Source: Corynebacterium silvaticum
GTDB taxonomy: Bacteria; Actinomycetota; Actinomycetes; Mycobacteriales; Mycobacteriaceae
Direction: 5' to 3'
Assembly (NCBI RefSeq): GCF_004382825.2
Contig: NZ_SDQO02000003.1
Span: forward strand, 248,001-312,000
DNA length: 64,000 nt
Below, piece after piece: positions 31,022 to 41,681 of this stretch. Below the pieces are notes generated by a model. It searched no databases, was not told the DNA's origin, and saw nothing but the letters and a program-made list of their open reading frames with translations. The position numbers and the translations under genes were made by a program. The stretch's first letter is position 1. Each line of letters opens with the position of its first letter.

Positions 31022-32731
31022 CTAGAACAGGAAGTAACGCTGAGTCATCGGCAGCTCTGTAGCAGCCTCAGAAGTGATCTTCTCACCGTCAACCGTCAGC
31101 TCATAGGTCTCTGGATCAACCTTGATATCTGGGTTTGCATTGTTGTGCTTCAGATCAGCCTTGGAGATCTCTCGCATGTTCTTTGCTTCAACGAACTTAC
31201 GATCAATACCAAGCTTCTCCGGTACGCCAGCTTCGAAAGCTGCCGTGGAGAGGAAGGTAACCGAGGTACGACCAGCAGCTGCACCGCGAGCACCATAGGA
31301 GTAACGCATGGTACGTGGCTGCGGGGTCGGGATCGAAGCGTTAGCGTCGCCCATGATGGAGCGAGCGATGATGCCGGACTTGATCACGATGCTTGGCTTC
31401 ACACCGAAGTAAGCAGGATCCCAAACAACCAGGTCAGCTAGCTTGCCTTCTTCAACAGAACCGATGGTATCTGCAACGCCAGACGCAATAGCTGGGTTAA
31501 TGGTGTACTTAGCGATGTAACGCTTGATGCGCTCGTTATCGTTGGTAGCGGTATCGCCCTCAAGCGGTCCACGCTGCTGCTTCATGCGGTGAGCAACCTG
31601 CCACGTGCGCAGGACAACCTCGCCGACGCGGCCCATTGCCTGGGAGTCAGAAGAGGTGATTGCCAAAACGCCCATATCGTGCAAGACGTCTTCTGCTGCA
31701 ATGGTTTCCTTACGGATACGTGAATCAGCGAATGCAATGTCCTCAGGGAGGTCAGAGTTGAGGTGGTGGCACACCATGATCATGTCAAGGTGCTCATCCA
31801 TCGTGTTCACGGTGAACGGAAGGGTTGGGTTGGTGGATGCCGGGAGAACGTTAGGAAGACCAGCTACCTTCAGGATGTCCGGAGCGTGTCCGCCGCCAGC
31901 ACCTTCGGTGTGGAAGGTGTGGATAACGCGGTCTTTAAAAGCCGCAATGGTGTTGTCGGCAAAGCCGCCCTCGTTCAGGGTATCGGTGTGGATAGCAACC
32001 TGAATGTCCATCTCATCGGCAACAGTCAGTGCGTTGTCGATGGTGTTAGCGGTAGCGCCCCAGTCCTCGTGAATCTTCAGACCAATAGCACCTGCACGGA
32101 TCTGCTCGCGCAGACGCTCGGTGTTGGAGGCGTGGCCCTTGCCCAAGAAACCGACGTTCACGGAGAAGTCACGAGAAGCCTCGATCATCTTGGTGATGTT
32201 GCCGGCACCTGCGGTAACGGTCGTAGCGTTGGTGGAGTCCACTGGACCCGTTCCGCCACCGATGAGGGTGGTCGTACCGTTGTCTAGTGCTGCTTCCACC
32301 TGTTCTGGGGAAATGAAGTGGATGTGCGTATCAATAGCACCAGCGGTGACAATCTTGCCTTCGCCGCCGATAACTTCGGTTCCTACACCGACGATGATGT
32401 CGATGTTGTCCATAATATCGGGGTTGCCAGCTTTACCGATCTTCATGATCTTGCCGTCTTTCACAGCAATATCAGCAGAGTAAATGCCGGTGTAGTCCAC
32501 GATAATGGTGTTCGTGATAACCAGGTCTGGGACCTGATCTGCCTCGACGCGCGAGTTTTGGCCCATGCCGTCGCGGATAACTTTTCCGCCGCCGAAGGAA
32601 ACCTCGTCGCCGTACTGAGTAAGATCTTTTTCGACAACGGCAATGAGCTCTGTATCAGCCAAACGGATTCCGTCGCCGGTGGTCGGACCATTCAGTTCTG
32701 CGTACTGGCGCCGACTCATTTCAAAAGACAT
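31022..32731 (-). CDS. ureC: Urease alpha subunit UreC
   Basis: 569 residues, full length. Nickel ligands His136 and His138 (THIHF), carbamylated Lys219 (GLKIHEDWG), His248, His274 and Asp362 are present, and the active-site flap MVCHHLN holds Cys321 and His322-323. Hydrolyses urea to ammonia and carbamate in the cytoplasm. It lies 67 bp after ureB. A pure, complete enzyme is expected, consistent with urease-positive corynebacteria. Confidence 0.98.
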   Translation of the reverse strand: MSFEMSRRQYAELNGPTTGDGIRLADTELIAVVEKDLTQYGDEVSFGGGKVIRDGMGQNSRVEADQVPDLVITNTIIVDYTGIYSADIAVKDGKIMKIGKAGNPDIMDNIDIIVGVGTEVIGGEGKIVTAGAIDTHIHFISPEQVEAALDNGTTTLIGGGTGPVDSTNATTVTAGAGNITKMIEASRDFSVNVGFLGKGHASNTERLREQIRAGAIGLKIHEDWGATANTIDNALTVADEMDIQVAIHTDTLNEGGFADNTIAAFKDRVIHTFHTEGAGGGHAPDILKVAGLPNVLPASTNPTLPFTVNTMDEHLDMIMVCHHLNSDLPEDIAFADSRIRKETIAAEDVLHDMGVLAITSSDSQAMGRVGEVVLRTWQVAHRMKQQRGPLEGDTATNDNERIKRYIAKYTINPAIASGVADTIGSVEEGKLADLVVWDPAYFGVKPSIVIKSGIIARSIMGDANASIPTPQPRTMRYSYGARGAAAGRTSVTFLSTAAFEAGVPEKLGIDRKFVEAKNMREISKADLKHNNANPDIKVDPETYELTVDGEKITSEAATELPMTQRYFLF

Positions 32732-32798
32732 TGTGCTTTGCTCCTCTAAACCTTAATGTGCGCTGTTTGTGGGGTTGTATTTTGAATGCCTGCGCAGG

Positions 32799-33110
32799 TT
32801 AGTCAAGTTTTCCGTTGACTTTGTTGTTGAACCCATAGACTTCACGTGTACCAGCGAAATCGATGAGGTTAACGGTGCGCGAGTCACCCGGTTCGAGGCG
32901 CACTGCGGTACCAGCCGGGATGTCGAGGCGCTTGCCCATAGCTGCTTCGCGGTCGAATTCCAGCTCGGAGTTCGCCTCAGCGAAGTGGAAGTGCGAACCA
33001 ACCTGTACTGGACGGTCGCCTTTGTTAGTCACCACGATTGTGATGGCTTCGCGGCCTTCGTTCATGATGATGGGGGCAGCATCAGAGATGAAGTACTCAC
33101 CAGGGATCAT
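32799..33110 (-). CDS. ureB: Urease beta subunit UreB
   Basis: 103 residues from ATG 33110, supported by AAGGAG 10 bases upstream and the family N-terminus [10 protein letters not shown]. Conserved [37 protein letters not shown] and the C-terminal [14 protein letters not shown]. Structural partner of UreC. Confidence 0.96.
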   Translation of the reverse strand: MIPGEYFISDAAPIIMNEGREAITIVVTNKGDRPVQVGSHFHFAEANSELEFDREAAMGKRLDIPAGTAVRLEPGDSRTVNLIDFAGTREVYGFNNKVNGKLD

Positions 33111-33141
33111 GTTGTTGTGTCTCCTTAAAGCTTCAGCGCTG

Positions 33142-33444
33142 TTAGCGAATCGGTTTGTGGACGGTAACCAGCTTGGTTCCATCGGGGAAGGTGGCTTCTA
33201 CCTGAACATCGGAGATCATCTCCGGTACGCCTTCCATGACTTCATCGCGAGTCAAGATAGTCACGCCCTCGCACATAAGCTGAGCCACGGTTTTACCATC
33301 GCGGGCCCCTTCCAAGAGCTCAGCGGTGATAAGCGCAACTGCTTCTGGGTGGTTGAGCTTGAGGCCGCGCTCTTTACGACGTCGAGCCACGTCAGCAGCC
33401 ACAACGATCATGAGCTTATCTTGTTCACGTTGGGTGAGGTGCAT
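33142..33444 (-). CDS. ureA: Urease gamma subunit UreA
   Basis: 100 residues, exact family length. [58 protein letters not shown] and [14 protein letters not shown] are characteristic. First gene of the operon; GGAGG precedes its ATG. UreB follows after 31 bp. Confidence 0.97.
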   Translation of the reverse strand: MHLTQREQDKLMIVVAADVARRRKERGLKLNHPEAVALITAELLEGARDGKTVAQLMCEGVTILTRDEVMEGVPEMISDVQVEATFPDGTKLVTVHKPIR

Positions 33445-33476
33445 GAGAATCCTCCATAGGAAAGTTGGATTATGAA

Positions 33477-33509
33477 AAGTTCCTTTACCTTACAGTGATA
33501 CTGGAACTT
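33477..33509 (-). promoter_or_regulatory. Inverted repeat upstream of ureA
   Basis: AAGTTCC (33477-33483) and GGAACTT (33503-33509), separated by 19 bp, 33-65 bp upstream of the ureA start. It could be an operator or a 5' UTR hairpin. Function not established; boxes of the promoter itself are not clear. Confidence 0.3.
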
Positions 33510-33560
33510 CTTCTTTTCGGGTGCTGCACGCTCGCGTGAAAACACCCTTATCTCAAGGGA

Positions 33561-33604
33561 AGCCGGCACGTGAGGCAACCTCATGTGCCGGCTCGAGGGT
33601 TTTT
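33561..33604. terminator. Hairpin terminator between EamA transporter gene and ureA
   Basis: 15-bp stem AGCCGGCACGTGAGG / CCTCATGTGCCGGCT (one G-U) with a 3-base loop. The T run follows on the plus strand; the minus strand has no U tract after the stem. Position suggests it insulates the urease operon from the upstream transporter gene. Confidence 0.65.
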
Positions 33605-34786
33605 AATTAGGGACGATCATCTGGCAGGGGTTTGCCTCATCAGGACTGCGTCCTGGGGCTAACCCTTCTCTTACGAGTTGCTCTTCTATGTTGTCCCCTG
33701 GCGCCGCTGTTTTCTTCTTATTCCCAAAGAACTTGTCAAACAGCCCATTCTGATACATCACTGTTCCCAGAATCATCAGGATACCGACGAACTGGAGGAT
33801 GGATGGGATCTCACCGAATAGAGGCCATGCAATAACAACGGAGCTCACTGGGGAGAGCAGGAGGATACCTGCAGACAGGGTCGGGTCTAGCCAAACGGTG
33901 CCCCACTGAACGAAGGTCCATGCGATAGCCTGGCCCAAGATTGCAAGGGAGATCAGGGAGACCCAGTTCATCATGGTGAGCGGATCGCCAACAGTGTTCT
34001 CAGGATCAACCATTGGGAGCTGTCCGTCGATCAAAACGCCGTGGGTGAAGTCCAGGCCGCCACGTGGGGAGCCGATGTGTGCCCAGGTGAACGGAGCAAC
34101 CATCTGTGCTGCCATGGTGTACATCATTGGCTGGACGTAGAGGTCCTTACGAGGAGCCGTGGTCCTGCTTTACGAGAGAAGTAAAGGTAGAAGGAGTAGC
34201 AGATACCGGAGGTAAGGCCGAGCATGGTGCCCAGAGTGGAGGTCTTGATGCCATAGATGGTGGCAGGACCCGTAGCTTCTGCAGACTCAAGAACACCACC
34301 GGTGAGCAAAACGCCCACGAACATGATGGGAACGAGAATGAGGAATACCGGCGGAATCTTGTACTTGTCAAAGATCGCGGTAAGCATCGGCACAACGATA
34401 ACCTGAAGGTTCAGAAGAATCGCAGCGATACCGGCGCCAACGTAGAAGATGGAGTAGTTCCAAGCGGTGAAGTCAACACCGAGGAACAAACCAGCGGCGA
34501 TAGACATCGCCACGCCCTTCTTAGGAAGGGCTTGCTTGTTTTTGATTTCCCACAGGCCGATCGGCAACAGAACGAGGAAGCCAATCAAAACGCGTAGGAA
34601 TGCCTGAGTTGCCGGATCCATGTTCGAAGCCTTGACCCAGATCGGGGTAAAGGCTAGGCACGCGGTGCCCAGGGCAATAATCAGGACTGCTTTGCCGTGT
34701 CCAACTTTTTTGACCGGCAGGGCCTGATTTAGTGATTTGGTCGCATTCACGTTTTCGGATGCTACCGATAAATTCACAGTTCGCAC
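33603..34786 (-). pseudogene. EamA/DMT-family transporter split by a frameshift
   Basis: Two frames together give one drug/metabolite transporter. The 5' part (34786-34124) has five or six helices: LIIALGTACLAFTPIWVKAS, LRVLIGFLVLLPIGLWE, FLGVDFTAWNYSIFYVGAGI, then a stop after SRKAGPRLLVRTSTSSQ. The 3' part (34127-33603) begins MMYTMAAQMVAPFTW and carries the second EamA half ending LQFVGILMILGTVMYQNGL. Sequence in the second frame upstream of its ATG reads RKDLYVQPMMYTM, so the coding signal is continuous across a 1-nt loss (or 2-nt gain) near 34150-34160. Repaired length 394 residues. The second ATG overlaps the first stop, so separate half-proteins are conceivable. Substrate unknown. Confidence 0.78.
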
Positions 34787-35576
34787 TAATCTAAATTAGA
34801 TCTCAGAAAACACCCCCGTCATGCAACTAGCGCAACGCCCTTTAACTGCGGAAATGAATTTTTTCACATAAAAATAACCCCGCAAATCGCCCCTTTCAGG
34901 GGGTATTGCGTAGATAACAGAAAAAACGGATTGTGAAGCAAGTCACTATAAATGGGGCGGGGTGCAAGAACGCCCCCGTACCAACCTGAATCGGACTAAA
35001 ATCAGGGAAAAAGCAACCATTAGCCCCGACCCGAGCCCAAATCAGACCTGCTACATGCATTTTTAGAAAGTTCAAACACGTGTTCCATTTGATAAAAATT
35101 TCATCTAGCTTTTTATCCATCAAACGGTTGATTCACTATTTTTTCTAATATTTCCTGGCAGGGACGAGAAATCAGGTTTTTTCACTGTTACCTATCGCAC
35201 AAAATTTAAACGATTTAGGTTAGTGTTCTTGACCACTTTTCAAAGAAAATCCCGTAAACAGGGCACATAACGCCCCTATGTTTCCCGTAATTATCCATAA
35301 GATTTTAAAGAGACAATGCGACCACTCATCGTCTGGAGTACCGGCGAACAACGGCATTGTGGGTTTAACGGCGCGACCGCTCACTTTGTTCCCAAACCTC
35401 GCACAACCAATCCCCGGGCCATGTCTCCGCGAAATATGTGATTCGCAGACACACTATATTCTGCGTTTGAACTGCCCCAGCACTACTCCTTGTTTTGTCC
35501 TTAATTTCTAGGACTTACCTGCACCTCACCAATGGCCTGTTAATTGCCTCAAAAAAGTGGCAACATTGGGCGGGTG
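34787..35576. other. 790-bp AT-rich intergenic region
   Basis: Between the divergent transporter and alaT genes. It contains small C/G-cluster hairpins (e.g. GGGGCG...CGCCCC near 34955-34977 and CGCCCCTTTCAGGGGG near 34888), but no convincing coding frame, tRNA or recognisable riboswitch. A TTAGGTTAG near 35214 resembles half of a DtxR box only. Both divergent promoters must lie here. Confidence 0.5.
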
Positions 35577-36860
35577 ACTAAAAAAGACACCGCTCCCGAA
35601 TCAGCACTTCTGAGCTCCGTAGGTAACCCGCTGCGACGTAAGCGCCGCACCTTTGATCAGTCGGACAAGCTCAAAAACGTTCTGTATGAAATTCGTGGGC
35701 CGGTGACTGCGTTAGCCGAAAAAATGGAACTCGATGGGCACACCATCTTGAAGCTCAACACGGGCAATCCAGCAATCTTTGGTTTTGAAGCCCCCGATGT
35801 CATCATGCGCGACATGATCGCGGCGCTTTCGACGTCGCAAGGCTACTCCACGTCGAAAGGCATCATTCCTGCCCGGCGCGCCATCGTTACGCGCTACGAG
35901 GTCATCCCAGGCTTCCCAGCATTCGACGTGGACGATGTCTATCTGGGCAATGGTGTCTCTGAGCTCATCATGATGACCATGCAGGCTTTGCTGGATAACG
36001 GCGACGAGGTCCTCATCCCTATGCCGGATTACCCGCTGTGGACTGCCGCGACCTCACTATCTGGCGGCACGCCAGTGCATTATCTTTGCGACGAAGACGA
36101 CGATTGGAACCCTTCCATCGAAGATATTCGTTCAAAGATCACCGACAAGACTAAAGCCATCGTGGTGATCAACCCCAATAACCCCACGGGCGCTGTCTAC
36201 TCCCCCGAAGTCCTCCGAAATATCGTCCAGGTAGCTAGAGAGCACGACCTGCTGATTCTGGCCGATGAGATCTACGATCGCATCCTTTATGACGGTGCCG
36301 TCCACATCAGCATCGCTGCGCTCGCTCCCGACTTACTGTGCATCACGTATAACGGCTTGTCCAAGGCCTATCGCGTCGCAGGATACCGCGTCGGCTGGAT
36401 GGTCATCACAGGACCCAAGCATTATGCGCGTGGTTTTATCGAGGGAATCGATCTGCTCTCGGGGACCCGTCTGTGTTCCAACGTTCCGGCGCAGCATGCA
36501 ATTCAGGTGGCGCTGGGCGGACGACAGTCTATCTACGATCTCACCTCTGAAGGCGGTCGTTTATTGGAGCAGCGCAACGTCGCGTGGGAGAAGCTCAATC
36601 AGATACCAGGCGTCAGCTGCGTCAAACCCATGGGTGCACTCTATGCGTTCCCTAAAATTGATCTGGAATATTACGACATCCACGATGACGCGCAGCTCAT
36701 GCTCGACCTGCTTCGCGCGGAAAAGATCCTCATGGTTCAAGGCACGGGCTTCAATTGGCCCAAGCCCGACCATTTCCGCGTGGTCACACTCCCCTGGGCA
36801 GCTGACCTTGCCGTAGCGATGGATCGTTTAGGCAACTTCCTCTCTAGTTATAAGCAGTAA
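35577..36860 (+). CDS. alaT: Alanine/valine aminotransferase AlaT-like
   Basis: 427 residues from the GTG at 35577; a TTG 33 bases upstream is possible but less likely. Class I/II aminotransferase: LKLNTGNPAIFGFEAPDVI, GYSTSKGIIPARRAI, PDYPLWTAATSL, NPNNPTGAVY, ILADEIYDRI, the PLP lysine in NGLSKAYRVAGYRVGW, and TRLCSNVPAQHAIQVALGG. Very similar, as I recall it, to C. glutamicum AlaT, which makes alanine from pyruvate with glutamate (or valine). Monocistronic start; a YibE/F gene follows after 14 bp. Confidence 0.9.
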   Translation, partial: TKKDTAPESALLSSVGNPLRRKRRTFDQSDKLKNVLYEIRGPVTALAEKMELDGHTILKLNTGNPAIFGFEAPDVIMRDMIAALSTSQGYSTSKGIIPARRAIVTRYEVIPGFPAFDVDDVYLGNGVSELIMMTMQALLDNGDEVLIPMPDYPLWTAATSLSGGTPVHYLCDEDDDWNPSIEDIRSKITDKTKAIVVINPNNPTGAVYSPEVLRNIVQVAREHDLLILADEIYDRILYDGAVHISIAALAPDLLCITYNGLSKAYRVAGYRVGWMVITGPKHYARGFIEGIDLLSGTRLCSNVPAQHAIQVALGGRQSIYDLTSEGGRLLEQRNVAWEKLNQIPGVSCVKPMGALYAFPKIDLEYYDIHDDAQLMLDLLRAEKILMVQGTGFNWPKPDHFRVVTLPWAADLAVAMDRLGNFLSSYKQ

Positions 36861-36874
36861 AGGGATTAGCGACA

Positions 36875-38392
36875 GTGGGAAGACATAGCATGGCCCGAGG
36901 AACGAACTCATCACGTTCGCAGCGCACGCCACCGCAGCGCCAAATCGCTCGACAGGGCGGCCACAGCGCTCGCAGTGCTCAGCCTGCGCCACGTCGTCGT
37001 TCACAGGCAAGCATCCCTTCCCACAACGGCGAGCGTCCGCAGTCACGCAAACGTCCTCAGTCAGGAGCCCGACCCTCGACTGGAAACCGACCCCAGGCAG
37101 GTAAGCGGCCCCCATCGCGTAGTCATTCCCTCACAGATAATCGTTCCGGCAACAGCTATATCAGCAAGATAACTAAGGTAGCGGCTCTGTATGCAGAGAC
37201 CTCGCGCATCGAATTGTGGCGGCGCCTCCTTCTTATCTTCCTTATCGCCTGGGCAATCGCTACTGCGATTGGAGTGGCCAAGCTCTGGCCTAACGGTGAG
37301 CCCACTATCGCTCCTGAGTTTTACAAGACGTTCAGCATTGGGCAGAGCCAAGTAAACGGTGAAGTGGTTGCGGAGTCAAAAGGAAGTTGCACGGCCCCAG
37401 AATCCGGCACAGTATTTACTACGTCACCGCGTATTATCCCCGGCTCGGATACCTCCTGTACCTGGTATATCGTTGAAATAACTGAGGGCGATGACGCCGG
37501 CAAGCGCACTCTCATTGTCAATTCGGGGCAACCGGGTGAAGCAACGCTGGCTTCTGGCGACCAGATTCGTTTACTCCAAGCCCAATCCAAGGATGGTTCC
37601 GTCCATTACTCTTTCAGCGACTATCAGCGTGCGCTTCCGCTAACGCTCTGGGGCGTCCTTATCGCAGGCGCGATCATTCTTTTTGCGGCATTGCGTGGGC
37701 TGCGCTCTCTGATCGGTTTAGTTATCACCATGGTGGTGGTGACTATATTCACGCTCCCTGCACTGCTTTTGGGCACGTCCCCCACCGGAATAGCCATATT
37801 CAGCGGTGCTGTTATTTTGTTCCTCGTTGTGTTCCTGGTCCACGGGTTTAACTGGAAGTCTGCGTCTGCCTTAGGCGGGACTCTCCTTGCGCTACTGCTT
37901 GCAGCAGTGTTGGCCAATGTGGCGATAGACAATAACCAGCTCCGCGGTCTAGGGGATGAAGGCAACCTACAGATTCTGTTGTACTTGCCGGATGTGTCTG
38001 TCACCGGTTTGATGCTGTGCGGCTTTATCATCGGTGCGCTAGGCGTTCTCAATGACGTGACCATCGCGCAGTCTTCCACTGTCAACGAACTAGCAGAGCT
38101 TGATCGTGATGCTTCCTGGTGGCGGCTCTTCTTGGGAGCGATGAAGGTGGGACGCGATCATATCTCGTCTATGGTCTACACCTTGGTCTTGTCCTATACA
38201 GGTGCATCCTTGCCGTTGTTGCTCCTGTTGTTTGCGGCTCATCGACCGTTCCTGCAGACCTTAACCAGCGACATCATGGCCACAGAGCTGTTGCGCTCCG
38301 GAATTGGCGCCCTCACATTGACACTCGCTGTGCCTTTAACTACCGCGATAGCGGCGCTCACTGTTCCTGAGAAACGGGCGGCTCAACAGTAG
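36875..38392 (+). CDS. YibE/F-family integral membrane protein
   Basis: 505 residues from GTG (AAGGGA upstream; an ATG 15 bases later is possible). The first ~90 residues are a Ser/Arg/Pro-rich disordered segment, followed by one helix (about 115-135), an extracytoplasmic domain with two Cys, and about seven helices matching the YibE/F family, including LLYLPDVSVTGLMLCGFIIG, LGVLNDVTIAQ and MVYTLVLSYTGASLPLLLL. Function unknown. Its 14-bp spacing from alaT suggests cotranscription. Confidence 0.85.
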   Translation: MGRHSMARGTNSSRSQRTPPQRQIARQGGHSARSAQPAPRRRSQASIPSHNGERPQSRKRPQSGARPSTGNRPQAGKRPPSRSHSLTDNRSGNSYISKITKVAALYAETSRIELWRRLLLIFLIAWAIATAIGVAKLWPNGEPTIAPEFYKTFSIGQSQVNGEVVAESKGSCTAPESGTVFTTSPRIIPGSDTSCTWYIVEITEGDDAGKRTLIVNSGQPGEATLASGDQIRLLQAQSKDGSVHYSFSDYQRALPLTLWGVLIAGAIILFAALRGLRSLIGLVITMVVVTIFTLPALLLGTSPTGIAIFSGAVILFLVVFLVHGFNWKSASALGGTLLALLLAAVLANVAIDNNQLRGLGDEGNLQILLYLPDVSVTGLMLCGFIIGALGVLNDVTIAQSSTVNELAELDRDASWWRLFLGAMKVGRDHISSMVYTLVLSYTGASLPLLLLLFAAHRPFLQTLTSDIMATELLRSGIGALTLTLAVPLTTAIAALTVPEKRAAQQ

Positions 38393-38441
38393 ATTCAATA
38401 GTATTCGTATTCTCCCCCACGCTGGGTGGGCATTCTGCTCT

Positions 38442-41400
38442 ATGTTGCATATTATCGATTGCATGCAGAAACGCTGGGAAACCCGAGTAATCCTCTTTAC
38501 AACGCAGTTAGCCACCATCTGGCTGCTCATTGGACTGATAGTAAAACACGCAAATTTTAACCTCGTTGACGATATTGGTTTTGGTTTTTCCTTAATCGGA
38601 CTCCCCAGCTTCCCTACGCTATTCATCACTATTTTGATGGTGCTGCTTACGTCGGGAATGCTGCGTGGGCACCGAGGAGCACTACTGTTTTATCTCTTGG
38701 GATTCCAGGTACCAGATCTCATTTCTGGTCTCCTGTTTTTCGCCTTCGGGTTCTTCAACGACCCCGACTTCACCGGCGATAATCCCAAGTACATGATTCT
38801 TCTCTTCGCCGTTTCCACGCTGTTTTCTCTGTTCTATCTTATTTGCGGATACCGGGCACTCAAGGACTTCCCCGCCCGCGTCTCAGGTTCCTGGGTACGC
38901 GCTCTGAGCACGCTCATCGTCGGCCTTATGATCTCGTTCGCCGTGATGTGGGGTGTCCTGGTACTGCAGGAGCACCAAAACAGCGGTGTGTCTGCGGCGT
39001 GGTCGTTCTTTACTGCAATCGGCCTGAGCCCTTCAGAGACTCCTTTCCCAACCGAACTGCACAGCCCGCACTTTATTCGCGTTATCGGCGGCATTCTGTC
39101 CTCCATGGCGCTCTTTGCTGCCATCGCTATTCTCTTTGGCTCACGCAAGCACGACGCTGCGACTGCTGAGGAGCAGCTCCTTGCGCGTAAGTTGCTACTC
39201 AATCCTCCATCGCCAGACTCCCTGGCATATTTCTCCACTCGCTACGACCGCAGCTTGATCACATCCCCGGATGAAAAAGCTGCTGTGTCCTTCCGCGTTA
39301 TCGACGGCGTATGCCTTGCCGCTGGAGATCCCATCGGCGACCCCGAATCCTGGCCTGCGGCGGTGGCTAAATGGCGCGAACATAGCCGCAAGAACGGCTG
39401 GGTTATGGGTGCCGCCTCTGTTTCGGAGGCTGGAGCAAAAGCTTATGCAGCCGCAGGTATGAACGTTATCGCACTTGGCGATGAGGCAGTGGTGGACGCC
39501 GATAACTTCCATCTCAAGAACATGCCAGAGGTGCGTAAAGAGATAGCGGGACCGCGTAAGGCGGGCTACACCGTCCGGGTACAGCGTCAAGCACAGATCC
39601 CCGCTGAAGAATTGCAACGCCTGTCTCAGCTCGCTGAGGATTGGCGACGCGGAGACGAACGCGGGTTCACGATGGCGTCTGGCCGCATCGGCGACCCCCG
39701 CGACTCACGCACCGTCCTGGTAACCGCTCACGACGCTGACGACAACGTCATGGGATTGCTGTCCTTCGTACCATGGGGTCGCCGGGGCCTCTCCCTTGAC
39801 GTTATGCGTCGCAATCCTGACGCAATCGGCGGCGTTACCGAGTTCATGGTGGTTGGCCTTGCGCAAGAGGCCGGCAGTCTTGGAGTGTCTAAGTTCTCAC
39901 TGAACTTTGTTACCTTCCGCGAAGCACTCGATCGTGGTGCTTACGTGGCGGCCTCTTTGAGGGAACGACTGCTGCTCAAGCTGCTTCTGCTTTCCTCACG
40001 CTGGTGGCAGATCCAATCGCTCTACCAGTCCAACGTCAAGTACCACCCGCAGTGGCAATCGCGTTTCCTATGCATCGATAATGGCTTCCACACTGCCCGC
40101 GTCCTCATTGCTTTTGCTAGCGGCGAGGGATTCCTGCCGTGGATGAAGGAATATGGATCTCCCGTGGGAGACCCCGAAGAAATCGTCGCTCTTGAAGCCG
40201 CTGCCCTCATGCCCGCCATCGAGCCACCAGCACTGTCTACTCAGGAGCGCATGCGCAAGACAAAGCTGGAGGAGCTTACAGCCCTCAACATGCACCCCTA
40301 TCCACCAGCGGTTCCTCGGACTACGTCTATCAAGGAGCTGCTTGCATCAGGTGGTTCGGAGGCCCAGGTCTCTATCACCGGTAGGGTCGCGTTCATCCGC
40401 GACCACGGCGGGGTCGTCTTTGCAGATCTGGTTGAGGAGCACACAAAGCTCCAGCTGGTGATCGAGCGCGGCACAGAGCAGACGATGCGCTTGTTTAAGC
40501 GGTTGGTCAGCCGTGGTGATCTGATTTCCGCGACAGGTCAGCTGGGTGCTTCTCGCAATGGAACGCGCTCCCTGATCGTTTCCTCCTGGGCCATGGCGGC
40601 TAAGTCTCTTACCCCTATGCCGCGCGTCCCGCTCAGCAATCCTCACTTGCGGGCAAAGTTCCGCCACATGGATTTTGCGCTTAATCAAAAAGCCACGGAC
40701 ATTTTCATGGCTCGTTCCAAGGCCGTGAGCGCAGTGCGTTCTGTTCTGCAGGAACAGGGCTACATGGAAGCCGAAACCCCCATTCTGCAGACGATCCACG
40801 GTGGTGCAAACGCCCGCCCCTTCAGGACTCATATCCGCGCATACGACCAAAACCTCACGCTTAGGATCGCGCCCGAGCTGTATCTCAAGCGCCTCGTGGT
40901 CGGCGGTATCCCGCGTGTCTTTGAGATAGGGCGAAACTTCCGCAACGAGGGCGTGGATGCCACCCACAATCCCGAGTTCACCTCGCTGGAGGCCTACCAG
41001 TCGTATGGAAACTGGGACACCATGCGGATTCTCACGGAAGATCTCATTCGTTCCGCAGCAATCGCCGTTTATGGAAAACCAGAGGTGACTACAGCGGACG
41101 GTCAGGTTCTTGACCTGAGCGGATCCTGGCCCGTCGTACCTGTTTATGATGCGGTGTCCGAGGCCGTCGGCAAGCATATTTCCCCGGACGCAGACGTCTC
41201 CGAGTACGCGGACATCGCTGAGAAATACGACATCACCGCCGCCACCGTGGGCGATCTAGTCAACGAGCTTTACGACGAACTCATCGAACCAAACACCGTC
41301 TTCCCCACCTTCTACGCGGGCTTCCCAGTGGAAACCTCCCCGCTCACGATGGCAGATCCAGATCAGCCGCGTATCGCCCAGCGTTGGGACCTTGTTGCCT

Positions 41401-41681
41401 GCGGCATGGAGCTAGGCACCGCCTACACAGAACTCGCAGATCCGCTGGAGCAGCACGCTCGACTTTCCGACCAGTCCCTGCGCGCCGCCGGTGGCGATGC
41501 CGAAGCCATGGAGCTAGACGAGAACTTCCTCAAAGCGCTGCAGTTTGGCATGCCGCCCACAGGCGGACTCGGAATCGGAATCGACCGCCTAGTCATGTTC
41601 CTCACCGGCCAAAACATCCGTGAGGTGCTCTCGTTTCCCTTTGTTAAACCAGATACGGACGGATCAGCTCGGGGCTGTTAA
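38442..41681 (+). CDS. lysX: Bifunctional lysylphosphatidylglycerol synthetase / lysyl-tRNA synthetase
   Basis: 1079 residues. An N-terminal MprF-like membrane region (about six helices, 15-240) leads to a soluble DUF2156 aminoacyl-transfer domain (about 260-560), an OB-fold (about 625-720), then a class II LysRS core: ARPFRTHIRAYDQNLTLRIA, motif 2 FEIGRNFRNEGVDATHNPEF and motif 3 GLGIGIDRLVMFL. LysX charges tRNA with lysine and transfers it to phosphatidylglycerol, lowering surface charge and giving cationic-peptide resistance (known from mycobacteria). Full length; its 3' end overlaps the convergent hydrolase gene by 38 bp. Confidence 0.93.
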   Translation: MLHIIDCMQKRWETRVILFTTQLATIWLLIGLIVKHANFNLVDDIGFGFSLIGLPSFPTLFITILMVLLTSGMLRGHRGALLFYLLGFQVPDLISGLLFFAFGFFNDPDFTGDNPKYMILLFAVSTLFSLFYLICGYRALKDFPARVSGSWVRALSTLIVGLMISFAVMWGVLVLQEHQNSGVSAAWSFFTAIGLSPSETPFPTELHSPHFIRVIGGILSSMALFAAIAILFGSRKHDAATAEEQLLARKLLLNPPSPDSLAYFSTRYDRSLITSPDEKAAVSFRVIDGVCLAAGDPIGDPESWPAAVAKWREHSRKNGWVMGAASVSEAGAKAYAAAGMNVIALGDEAVVDADNFHLKNMPEVRKEIAGPRKAGYTVRVQRQAQIPAEELQRLSQLAEDWRRGDERGFTMASGRIGDPRDSRTVLVTAHDADDNVMGLLSFVPWGRRGLSLDVMRRNPDAIGGVTEFMVVGLAQEAGSLGVSKFSLNFVTFREALDRGAYVAASLRERLLLKLLLLSSRWWQIQSLYQSNVKYHPQWQSRFLCIDNGFHTARVLIAFASGEGFLPWMKEYGSPVGDPEEIVALEAAALMPAIEPPALSTQERMRKTKLEELTALNMHPYPPAVPRTTSIKELLASGGSEAQVSITGRVAFIRDHGGVVFADLVEEHTKLQLVIERGTEQTMRLFKRLVSRGDLISATGQLGASRNGTRSLIVSSWAMAAKSLTPMPRVPLSNPHLRAKFRHMDFALNQKATDIFMARSKAVSAVRSVLQEQGYMEAETPILQTIHGGANARPFRTHIRAYDQNLTLRIAPELYLKRLVVGGIPRVFEIGRNFRNEGVDATHNPEFTSLEAYQSYGNWDTMRILTEDLIRSAAIAVYGKPEVTTADGQVLDLSGSWPVVPVYDAVSEAVGKHISPDADVSEYADIAEKYDITAATVGDLVNELYDELIEPNTVFPTFYAGFPVETSPLTMADPDQPRIAQRWDLVACGMELGTAYTELADPLEQHARLSDQSLRAAGGDAEAMELDENFLKALQFGMPPTGGLGIGIDRLVMFLTGQNIREVLSFPFVKPDTDGSARGC

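Noticed and set aside
35214..35232. TTAGGTTAG resembling a DtxR box
   Set aside because: Only the left half matches; the right half is unlike the consensus palindrome.
34787..35270. Possible riboswitch in the leader of the EamA transporter gene
   Set aside because: C/G-cluster hairpins are present but none matched a known riboswitch core that I could recognise.
35278..35511. 77-codon ORF upstream of alaT
   Set aside because: No ribosome-binding site, unusual composition, no recognisable domain; the region looks like a promoter/leader.
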